Source of the DNA: Acidobacteriota bacterium
GTDB taxonomy: Bacteria; Acidobacteriota; Vicinamibacteria; Vicinamibacterales; JACQTH01
DNA length: 34,929 bases
NCBI GenBank assembly: GCA_016178075.1
Contig: JACOUA010000267.1
Span: forward strand, 1-34,929
Direction of reading: 5' to 3'
Both the position numbers and the translations under genes were made by a program. Shown in pieces: positions 1-6,497 of the stretch. Within the stretch, counting starts at the first letter, position 1. Each line of letters opens with the position of its first letter. The notes under the pieces are model-generated. The model saw only the letters and a list, made by a program, of their open reading frames with translations. It made no database searches and was not told the DNA's origin.

Positions 1-354
1 AGCCGCACCCGCCATCGTCATGACCCCGGCGAGAAACAGCGGATAGATCGGCGCGCGCCCGAAGCGCTCGCCGTCGACGGGCGTGTCGGTGGCGTCCGCC
101 GTCGCCAAGGCTCGGGCGAGACCGCGCCGACCAGCCTCCGCCAAGGCTTCGGCGGTCCGCCGTAGCTTCAGCGAGGGCGGAAGCTGGACGAGCGGAGTCG
201 GGTAGCCGAAACCCTGTCCTCTCGCGATGTTCCGGGCGAGCAGCAGGTACTCCCGCTCGTCGTGCGTCAGTGGTTTGTCAACCCAATAGAGGAGGCCGAA
301 CCCGAGCCGCAGTGCCAGCGCCACCACGAACGCCGCGGCCAGCGGCAGCCTCAC
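1..354 (-). CDS. GT39/ArnT-like membrane glycosyltransferase, N-terminal part
   Basis: I read an open frame of 118 codons from a GTG at 354 that runs off the left edge. The GTG overlaps the stop of the upstream GT2 gene (GTGA), which is why I chose this start. A first membrane helix covers about residues 4-23 and is followed by THDEREYLLLARNIARGQG (residues 30-48) and later RAPIYPLFLAG (100-110). That acidic-loop-then-YPLFLA pattern is typical of the PMT/ArnT (GT39) superfamily, whose members move sugars from polyprenyl-phosphate carriers outside the inner membrane. The two GT2 enzymes just upstream could make such carriers. Oddly, residues about 53-87 are encoded by a dispersed DNA repeat inserted between the two family motifs. 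The substrate is unknown, and the rest of the protein lies outside the window. Confidence 0.75.
   Translation of the reverse strand, partial: MRLPLAAAFVVALALRLGFGLLYWVDKPLTHDEREYLLLARNIARGQGFGYPTPLVQLPPSLKLRRTAEALAEAGRRGLARALATADATDTPVDGERFGRAPIYPLFLAGVMTMAGAA
94..197. repeat. Dispersed palindromic repeat, copy 1, inside the GT39 gene
   Basis: Positions 125-197 match 4444-4516 without gaps, with about 4 mismatches in 73 bases; weaker similarity extends left to about 94. The element holds inverted pairs such as TCCGCC/GGCGGA around GCCAAGGCTTCGG, so it can fold as DNA or RNA. This copy is read in frame on the minus strand as about 35 residues of the GT39 protein. Confidence 0.8.
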
Positions 355-1211
355 CGCCGGCCTTCGACGCGCAGCGAGGCGATCTGCTCGGAGACCAGGC
401 CCACCAGAAACACGACGACTGCGAGCATGATCAGGAGGACCGATGAATTGGTGACGTGCGACTGCGTGGCGATGGTCCACACCGCGTATCCGGCGCCGAG
501 GACGAACGCCGCTGCGCTGATGGGGAAGAAGATCCGCAGCGGGCTGAAGATCGTAATGACGCGAAAGACGATGAGCAGGAACGTCAGGCCGTCGCGGAGC
601 AGCCTGATCTTCGATCGACCGACGCGCGATTCGGCGTCGATCGGCTCGAATGCCACGTTGTAGCCGGCCTTCAGGAAGCTGAGCGTGATCGTCGTCGGAC
701 TGGAAAAACCGTTGGGAAGGAGGTGAATGAACTCACGGAGATACTCGGTTCGGGCGGCGCGGAAGCCGGACGTCAGGTCGGGAATCCTGGTTCCGCTCAG
801 GTAGCCCGCGAGCCAGTCCAGGATGCCATTGCCCAACCGCCTGACGGGCGACGCGTGGGTTCGGCCGTTGCGTGCCCCCACGACCAGGTCGAAATCTCCG
901 AGCCGGCCGACGAGCCGGATCGCATCGTCAGGCCGGTGCTGACCATCGGCGTCGATGATGAGCGTGTACTCGCCGCTGGCGCGACGGATGCCGGACTTGA
1001 TCGCGGCGCCATTCCCCTTGTTGTACGGATGGCGAACGACGGTCGCGCCGTGCCGCTCGGCCGCGGCCCCCGTGTCGTCGGTCGATCCATCGTCGACGAC
1101 GAGAATCTGGTGCCAGCGTGCGGAGGCCACCAGTGTCGCCACCACGCGGCCGATGACGGGTCCCTCGTTGTAGGCCGGGATCACGATGGAGGTCTGGGCG
1201 GCCTCAGCCAT
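351..1211 (-). CDS. GT2 glycosyltransferase with C-terminal membrane helices
   Basis: A 286-residue family 2 glycosyltransferase. The GT-A fold begins at once: SIVIPAYNEG (about residues 8-17), VVDDGSTDD (38-46), and the catalytic-metal region IIDADGQHRPDD (about 84-95). A later SGFRAAR motif and two hydrophobic helices (about 209-247 and 256-276) resemble the DPM1/GtrB group, which transfers a sugar from a nucleotide donor to polyprenyl phosphate at the inner membrane. It starts 10 bases after the end of the neighbouring GT2 gene and its stop overlaps the GT39 start, so the three are probably co-translated. The donor sugar and the final glycan cannot be told from sequence. Confidence 0.88.
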   Translation of the reverse strand: MAEAAQTSIVIPAYNEGPVIGRVVATLVASARWHQILVVDDGSTDDTGAAAERHGATVVRHPYNKGNGAAIKSGIRRASGEYTLIIDADGQHRPDDAIRLVGRLGDFDLVVGARNGRTHASPVRRLGNGILDWLAGYLSGTRIPDLTSGFRAARTEYLREFIHLLPNGFSSPTTITLSFLKAGYNVAFEPIDAESRVGRSKIRLLRDGLTFLLIVFRVITIFSPLRIFFPISAAAFVLGAGYAVWTIATQSHVTNSSVLLIMLAVVVFLVGLVSEQIASLRVEGRR

Positions 1212-1220
1212 CGATCGGAC

Positions 1221-2213
1221 TCACTCGCGCCCTTTCCCGCTGCCTGTGAGCATCTCGGACGGCTGCTCGATTGTGCGCTCCATTCGCCGCACACGATAGA
1301 GCAGGTCCTCGATCAACTTGCGGTTGCCGGAGATGACGTCGGCGACCAGACCGATCAGCGCGACCTGGAAGCCGACGATCATCAGGACCGCCGACAGGAT
1401 CAACGACGGCACATGACCGACCACACCCGTGCCCGTGAAGAAATAGTACAGAAACCGGATTGACACCGCGACGCCGACTGCGAAGACCAGCAGGCCGATC
1501 GTCGTAAAGACTTTCAGCGGCTCGTACATCGCATAGATTCTGACAATGGTGGCGGCCGACGCCTTGAGGTAGTCCCACAGGCCGCTGTACAGACGGGATT
1601 CCCTCGTGCGCGGGTTGGTGCTGACCGGCACGTGCGTGATGGCGATCCGCTTCTTGCCGGCCTGAATAATCGACTCGAGGGTGTAGGAAAACTCCGAGAC
1701 GATCGTCATCCGGAGCGCCGCCTCGCGCGTGTAGGCGCGAAACCCGCTCGTCGTGTCGGGGACCTGGGTGCTGGAGACCTGCCGAACGACCCAGCTTCCG
1801 AGCTGCTGGAGGCGCTTGCGCGTCCGCGACATGTACTCGAGCGCGTTGATATTGCGGTCGCCGATCACGATGTCGGCGTCCCCGGCGAGGAGCGGTTCGA
1901 GGAGCTTCGGGATGTCCTGGCCCGCGTACTGGTTGTCCCCGTCGGTGTTGACGATGAAATCGGCGCCGAGCTTGAGGGCGGTGTCGATGCCGGCCGTGAA
2001 GGCCGCCGCGAGACCCTTGCGGCGCCGGAATTTGACAATGTGGTCGGCACCGCAGGCGCGCGCCACGTCCACCGTCGCGTCGCGCGACCCGTCGTCGATC
2101 ACGAGAATCTCGACGACATCGATGCCGGGAATCGTACGGGGCAGATCGCGGAGCGTTGCCGGCAGGGTCCTGGCCTCGTTCAGGCACGGGATCTGGATGA
2201 TGAGCTTCTTCAC
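1221..2213 (-). CDS. GT2 glycosyltransferase (polyprenyl-phosphate sugar synthase-like)
   Basis: A 330-residue protein. I chose GTG at 2213 because it overlaps the GT4 stop (GTGA) and puts the GT2 fold at the N-terminus; the frame stays open for 50 more codons upstream, but those are arginine-rich and lie antiparallel to nothing recognisable. Motifs: IIQIPCLNEARTL (about 4-16), VIDDGSRDAT (about 38-47), NTDGDNQYAGQDI (about 89-101), and TTSGFRAYTREA. Two C-terminal membrane segments follow (about 236-258 and 267-290). Like its downstream neighbour it belongs to the DPM1-like branch, which charges a lipid carrier with a single sugar in the cytoplasmic leaflet. Two such enzymes next to a GT39 protein suggest a lipid-linked sugar modification route, which is an inference. 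Confidence 0.88.
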   Translation of the reverse strand: MKKLIIQIPCLNEARTLPATLRDLPRTIPGIDVVEILVIDDGSRDATVDVARACGADHIVKFRRRKGLAAAFTAGIDTALKLGADFIVNTDGDNQYAGQDIPKLLEPLLAGDADIVIGDRNINALEYMSRTRKRLQQLGSWVVRQVSSTQVPDTTSGFRAYTREAALRMTIVSEFSYTLESIIQAGKKRIAITHVPVSTNPRTRESRLYSGLWDYLKASAATIVRIYAMYEPLKVFTTIGLLVFAVGVAVSIRFLYYFFTGTGVVGHVPSLILSAVLMIVGFQVALIGLVADVISGNRKLIEDLLYRVRRMERTIEQPSEMLTGSGKGRE

Positions 2214-3259
2214 GCCGGCAGTCCCAGAAGCTTTTCGATGACGCCGTCCCAGGTCACGACCGACGCGCGTTCGTAGCCGGCGTCGCCGAGCGCGGCGGCC
2301 CTCGACCGGCTCGCGGCCAGCTCCATGATGGCGGCGCCGATCGCCTTCGGATCCGGATCGCATACGACGCCGTTGACGCCGTGCTCGACGAATTCCAGCG
2401 GACCGCCGGAGTCGATCGCCGTGATGACGGGCTTGCGGGACAGGAAGGCTTCGAGCGTCACGTACCCGTAATCCTCGTCGTAGGGAACGTAGACCACCGC
2501 GAGCGCCCCCGCATAGAGATCCACCAGTCCCTGATCATCGAGCGTGCCCACGAACGACACCCGATCGTTCAGGCCCTCGGACGCCGCCACCGCCTCCACG
2601 TTCGCCCGCTGCGTGCCGTCGCCGGAGAGCAGCATCCGGATCGGCCCGCTCACGTACCGCATCGCTCGAACGGCCAGCTCCGGACGCTTGACCGACTCGA
2701 GCCGGCCGACCACGAGGACATAGTCCCCGTACGGCCCGGGACGCAGGCGGTTCGAGAGCCTCGAGGGATGATACAGCGGCTCGCCGCGAAGACCGTTGAA
2801 CTTCGACAGCCGGTTCGCGGTGTTCCGCGCGTTCGTGAACACGCGCGTGCACTCGCTCAGCATCTGCGTATCGAGCCGGATCAGCGTGTCCCGCAGGCCG
2901 ACGTCGAGCTCGGTATGCTCGAAATCGCTGTAGGGAGTGCCACAGAGCTCGTAGGCCGCCCGGTACTGGTGAATGAGCCAGGTCACTTTGTTGGGATGTC
3001 GCACGAAGTACGAAGGGAACTTCGTCGCGATGACGAGATCGATCGGGCGGCCGTTGCTTTCGCTCAGATCGATCAGCCGCCAGGCGGCGGCGTGGGTCAG
3101 GATTTCCTCTTTCGGATACCACTTGAACGGGATGGATACGCGGTCGACGAGATAGCCCCGCTCCCTGAGCTGGCGGACCAGCTCGCGGACGTGGCTCTCG
3201 GCACCGCCCGACACGAGCGGCACCTGTGCCTCACAGACGATGATGGTCTGGACCGGCAT
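2210..3259 (-). CDS. GT4 family glycosyltransferase (GT-B fold)
   Basis: A 349-residue protein with the two-lobed GT-B layout. The N-lobe acceptor side has PLVSGGAESHVRELVRQL (about 14-31). The C-lobe nucleotide-sugar side starts at YVLVVGRLESVKRPELAVRA (about 180-199), with SGDGTQR and a conserved EDYGYVTLEAF region (about 272-282) containing the E-x7-E pair of GT4 enzymes. No membrane helices are visible, so it acts in the cytoplasm, perhaps at the membrane face. The ATG overlaps the ychF stop by one base (TGATG) and its own stop overlaps the next GT2 start, so it sits inside a coupled operon. Donor and acceptor are unknown; lipopolysaccharide or exopolysaccharide assembly is plausible. Confidence 0.87.
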   Translation of the reverse strand: MPVQTIIVCEAQVPLVSGGAESHVRELVRQLRERGYLVDRVSIPFKWYPKEEILTHAAAWRLIDLSESNGRPIDLVIATKFPSYFVRHPNKVTWLIHQYRAAYELCGTPYSDFEHTELDVGLRDTLIRLDTQMLSECTRVFTNARNTANRLSKFNGLRGEPLYHPSRLSNRLRPGPYGDYVLVVGRLESVKRPELAVRAMRYVSGPIRMLLSGDGTQRANVEAVAASEGLNDRVSFVGTLDDQGLVDLYAGALAVVYVPYDEDYGYVTLEAFLSRKPVITAIDSGGPLEFVEHGVNGVVCDPDPKAIGAAIMELAASRSRAAALGDAGYERASVVTWDGVIEKLLGLPA

Positions 3260-4359
3260 CAGGTCGCGAAACGGAAATTGATCACATCCCCGTCCTGGAC
3301 GAGATAATCCTTGCCCTCGAGCCGCAGCTCAGCATGGTCGCGGCACGCGGCGAGTGATCCACGCGCGATCAGGTCCTCGTATCGTACAACTTCCGCCCGG
3401 ATGAACCCGTGGGCGATGTCCGAATGGATCTCGGCGGCCGCTATCTGCGCCGGCGTGCTGCGCGGAATCGACCAGGCGCGGCATTCGTCCTCGCCGACCG
3501 TGAAAAACGACACGTACCCGAGCAGCTCGTAACTGGCGCGAATCACGCGATCGAGGCCCGATTCACTCAGGCCCAGATCCGACTGAAACGCTGCGGTATC
3601 GGCCGGATCGAGCTGGGCGATCTCGAGCTCGATCTTCGCGCACACCGGCACCGTCCGGGTGAAGCTTCGCGTCGTGAACTCGCCGAGGCGCTCGCGCCGG
3701 ACGACCGATTCCAGGCTCGCGTCGCCGCCGCCGCCGGTCAGCGTCGATTCGTCGACGTTCAGGACCAAGAGCAGCGGCTTCGCGGTCAGAAACTGAAAGC
3801 CGCGCAGCCGCTTCAGGTCGTCGCCAGCGAGCGGCAGACCTCGAAGCGGCACGCCATTCTCGAGCGTCTCCCGGCACCGACTCAGCACGTCGCGTTCCTG
3901 CTCCAGCTCGGACGTTCGGCCCTTCTTGAGGTCCTTCTCGAGGCGCTCGAGCCGCTTCTCGACGACGGCCAGGTCGGCCAAAATCAGCTCCTCCTCCATC
4001 CGTGTCGCGTCCCGCATCGGATTCGACGACCCGACCGGGTGCGGGCTCTGGACCTCGTCGAACGCGCGGATCACGTGGAGCAGCGCGTCCGCATGGCGGA
4101 ACGCGACGAGGTCGACCAGCGCGCGTGCATCGGATTGTCCCCCGGCGGCGAGATCCGCGAACTCCACCGTCGCCGGAACCCGCTTCCGTGGATTGAACAA
4201 GGCCGTCAGCGTATCCAACCGTTCGTCCGGCACACGGGCCACGCCCACCTGCACGTCCTGCCGGCCGTGCGCGCGGTGGGCCTCCTGCACGCTGGTCATG
4301 AGTTGAAAAAGGGTGGTTTTGCCTGCGGAAGGGTACCCAATCAAGGCAGCGCGGAGCAT
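3259..4359 (-). CDS. ychF: YchF/OLA1-type ribosome-associated ATPase
   Basis: A 366-residue P-loop protein of the Obg-related YchF family, cytoplasmic and ribosome-binding. The Walker A motif is GYPSAGKTT (residues 8-16), and a G3-like stretch EFADLAAGGQSDARALVDLV follows. The position that is NKxD in true GTPases reads LNVDES here, as expected for YchF proteins, which prefer ATP. A coiled-coil insert (ELILADLAVVEKRLERLEKD) and a C-terminal TGS domain ending KDYLVQDGDVINFRFAT complete the family layout at the usual length. It is the first gene of a minus-strand run into three glycosyltransferases with 1-4 base overlaps, an unusual partner set for a translation factor. No clear Shine-Dalgarno precedes the ATG. 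Confidence 0.93.
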   Translation of the reverse strand: MLRAALIGYPSAGKTTLFQLMTSVQEAHRAHGRQDVQVGVARVPDERLDTLTALFNPRKRVPATVEFADLAAGGQSDARALVDLVAFRHADALLHVIRAFDEVQSPHPVGSSNPMRDATRMEEELILADLAVVEKRLERLEKDLKKGRTSELEQERDVLSRCRETLENGVPLRGLPLAGDDLKRLRGFQFLTAKPLLLVLNVDESTLTGGGGDASLESVVRRERLGEFTTRSFTRTVPVCAKIELEIAQLDPADTAAFQSDLGLSESGLDRVIRASYELLGYVSFFTVGEDECRAWSIPRSTPAQIAAAEIHSDIAHGFIRAEVVRYEDLIARGSLAACRDHAELRLEGKDYLVQDGDVINFRFAT

Positions 4360-4402
4360 CTAGTACTTGATGTGCGGTGGAGCCCCACCCCCGCCGCCTG
4401 CC

Positions 4403-4516
4403 ATCCGCCTTTGCCAAGGCTCCGGCGGACAAGCGGCCTTGCCCGCCGACCAGCCTCCGCCAAGGCTTCGGCGGTCCGCCGCAGCTTCAGCGAAGGCGGA
4501 AGCTCGAAGAGCGGAG
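4403..4516. repeat. Dispersed palindromic repeat, copy 2, in the ychF-mraZ spacer
   Basis: Second copy of the element found inside the GT39 gene (73 aligned bases, about 4 differences). It contains two fold-back modules, each with TCCGCC paired to GGCGGA around GCCAAGGCT. It lies in the 403-base spacer between the divergent ychF and mraZ genes, about 200 bases upstream of the mraZ promoter. Apart from this repeat and that promoter I see no gene in the spacer. Confidence 0.8.
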
Positions 4517-4709
4517 GCGGATCGCTCACGCGCGCCGCGCTGACTCGCGGCAACGTTCCGCTCGGTGATCATCACAGTAGCCCAAATCGCCCGCCGAACT
4601 GCACATGCTAGCACGCGCCTGCACACGAGCCGGGCCGTTGGGCGAAAGTCTGACGAAACAATGGATGGGTCGGACAAACCTTAACTCTTTGAAAATCTTG
4701 ATTTTGCGA

Positions 4710-4738
4710 TTGACAACGAACTCTTCCTTTCTTACTAT
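4710..4738 (+). promoter_or_regulatory. Sigma70-type promoter of the dcw cluster
   Basis: TTGACA at 4710-4715 and TACTAT at 4733-4738 are separated by exactly 17 bases, within an AT-rich island that stands out from the GC-rich surroundings. Transcription would start near 4744-4746, about 18 bases before the mraZ start. No clear row of TGGG boxes for MraZ autoregulation is seen. Confidence 0.8.
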
Positions 4739-4762
4739 CCCGATGGATTTTGTTGGAACAAA

Positions 4763-5218
4763 TTGGATAAAAATGGAGTTTTAAGGGGGAATTCTCCGGC
4801 CAAAGTCGATAGCAACGGCCGGCTCAAGGTCCCGAACGAATTCCGACGGGTGATCGAGCAGGAATTCGGCCGGGATCTTTTCGTCACCAGTCTGTACGGC
4901 GACAACGTTCGCATCTATCCCCTCGCCGTCTGGACGGCGCTCGAGAAAAAACTGGCGCAGGTCTCGACGACCCATCCGGCGCGCGTGAAGTTTCTCGATC
5001 GCGTCAATTTCTATGGCCTGGTCGCCAAGCTCGACGCCCAGGGCCGGGTCGTGATTCACCCGCGCGTGCGAGAGTCCGCTCATATGGTCGGCGAAGTCGA
5101 CGTCCTGGGCAACTACAACTATCTCGAAGTGTGGAACCACGAGCGGTTCCTCAGCAAGCTGCAGCGTGAGCGATTCACCGACGACGACGCGCGCGCGCTG
5201 GCGGATTTCGGGATCTAA
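4763..5218 (+). CDS. mraZ: MraZ transcriptional regulator of the dcw cluster
   Basis: A 151-residue protein with two SpoVT/AbrB-like (MraZ) domains: RGNSPAKVDSNGRLKVPNEF near residues 8-27 and LVAKLDAQGRVVIHP near 87-101. Family members bind direct repeats upstream of their own operon and control division genes; some also associate with the nucleoid. The best available in-frame start is TTG at 4763, giving seven residues before the usual LRGN beginning. No ATG or GTG serves, and there is no good Shine-Dalgarno. The promoter lies so close that the leader would be only about 18 bases. An overlapping out-of-frame ATG mini-frame begins at 4743. The stop is two bases before rsmH. Confidence 0.9.
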   Translation: MDKNGVLRGNSPAKVDSNGRLKVPNEFRRVIEQEFGRDLFVTSLYGDNVRIYPLAVWTALEKKLAQVSTTHPARVKFLDRVNFYGLVAKLDAQGRVVIHPRVRESAHMVGEVDVLGNYNYLEVWNHERFLSKLQRERFTDDDARALADFGI

Positions 5219-5220
5219 TA

Positions 5221-6102
5221 ATGCCCGTACATGTCCCCGTCATGACGGCGGAAGTCCTGACGCTGCTTCGGCCGGAGCGCGGCGGGTTCTTCGTCGACTG
5301 TACCGCGGGACTCGGGGGGCATATGCGCGCCCTTCTCCAGGCCGGCGCCGATCGCCTGCTCGGGCTCGATCGCGACGGGGAGGCGCTCGCGATCGCGCGC
5401 CGCGAGCTGGCGCCGTGGGCAGATCGGATCGAGCTCGTCCGGGCCGACTTCCGCGAGCTGGCGGCCGTGCTCGAGGCGCGCGGCGTCCGCGAGATCGACG
5501 GTGCGCTGGCGGATCTCGGCGTCTCCTCGCTGCAGCTCGCCTCCGGGCGCGGCTTCAGCTTTCAGCATGACGAGCCGCTCGACATGAGGATGGATCGGAC
5601 GGCAACGACGACCGCCGCCGATGCGGTCAACAATCTGTCCGAGCGGGAGCTCGCCGACGTGATCTACGAGTACGGAGAGGAGCGACACTCGCGCCGCGTT
5701 GCCCGCCGGATCGTGGAAGCCCGGGCGCGGAAGCCGCTCGGCACGACAGCCGAGCTGGCCGCAATCGTCCGCCGGGCGGTCCCGCGGGGTCGCAGCCGGA
5801 TCGATCCCGCCACGCGGACATTTCAGGCGCTGCGCATCTGGGTCAACCGCGAGCTCGATCACCTCGATCGATTCCTGCGCGAGGTTGCGGAGCGGCTGAA
5901 GGCCGGCGGTCGAATGGTCCTCGTCAGTTTTCATTCACTCGAGGACCGAATCGTCAAGCAGACGCTCCGCGCCTTGGAGCGGAGCGAGCGGGTGGCCCTG
6001 CGAGTGTTGACGCGGAAGCCGTTGCGGCCGCAGGGCGCAGAACTCGCTGCGAACCCGAGAGCCCGCAGCGCGAAGCTGCGCGCCGCCGAGCGGGTGGGTT
6101 AG
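5221..6102 (+). CDS. rsmH: 16S rRNA m4C1402 methyltransferase RsmH (MraW)
   Basis: A 293-residue SAM-dependent methyltransferase that modifies N4 of C1402 in the ribosomal P site. It begins HVPVMTAEVLTLL, followed by the SAM-binding FVDCTAGLGGHMRALL (about 29-44) and LGLDRDGEAL (about 53-62). Further family marks are ALADLGVSSLQLASGRGFSF (about 100-119), the helical insert region with NNLSERELADVIYEYGEERH, and the C-terminal VSFHSLEDRIVKQ. Length matches the family. It starts 2 bases after mraZ, so it is probably translated by read-on from that gene, the standard order at the head of dcw clusters. Confidence 0.97.
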   Translation: MPVHVPVMTAEVLTLLRPERGGFFVDCTAGLGGHMRALLQAGADRLLGLDRDGEALAIARRELAPWADRIELVRADFRELAAVLEARGVREIDGALADLGVSSLQLASGRGFSFQHDEPLDMRMDRTATTTAADAVNNLSERELADVIYEYGEERHSRRVARRIVEARARKPLGTTAELAAIVRRAVPRGRSRIDPATRTFQALRIWVNRELDHLDRFLREVAERLKAGGRMVLVSFHSLEDRIVKQTLRALERSERVALRVLTRKPLRPQGAELAANPRARSAKLRAAERVG

Positions 6103-6110
6103 GGCAGTCA

Positions 6111-6497
6111 ATGGATGCGATCGAGTACTCGCTGAAGAAGAGCGTTCGCAACGCCGAGGTCGTCCGCGAGCTCGACGAAGCGAGGCAACGAGAGCTCTGG
6201 CGATCGGTCGCCATCGGCATGCTGCTCGTGGCGCTCGTGCTCGTCACAGCCTGGCAGCATTTTGAGCTCCTGCAGCACGGCTACCGTCTCGAACAGATGC
6301 AGCAGGAGCGGGGGGCCGAGGAAGAGATCAACCGCCATCTGCGTCTCGAGATCGACACGCTGCGCGCCCCCGGGCGCATCGAGACGCTCGCGGTCGAACG
6401 GCTGCACCTGGTCGCGCCGGGCCCGAACGACGCCATCGTGGTCGAGCGCGTCGCCCCGGCGGAGCCGCCTCCGAAGTCGGTCATTGCCTCGCGGTGA
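6111..6497 (+). CDS. ftsL: FtsL-like division protein
   Basis: A 128-residue bitopic membrane protein. A basic/acidic cytoplasmic tail (residues 1-33) is followed by one hydrophobic helix (about 33-48, SVAIGMLLVALVLVTAW) and a periplasmic coiled-coil with leucine spacing (about 50-90), then a proline-rich end. FtsL proteins pair with FtsB and link FtsQ to FtsW/FtsI during septum synthesis. Sequence conservation in the family is poor, so the call rests on topology, length and position between rsmH and ftsI. The gene starts 8 bases after rsmH and its TGA overlaps the first candidate ftsI start. Confidence 0.85.
   Translation: MDAIEYSLKKSVRNAEVVRELDEARQRELWRSVAIGMLLVALVLVTAWQHFELLQHGYRLEQMQQERGAEEEINRHLRLEIDTLRAPGRIETLAVERLHLVAPGPNDAIVVERVAPAEPPPKSVIASR

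Noticed and set aside
4620-4709. MraZ operator made of spaced TGGG boxes
   Set aside because: Only scattered GGG occurrences are present, without the regular spacing of known MraZ boxes.
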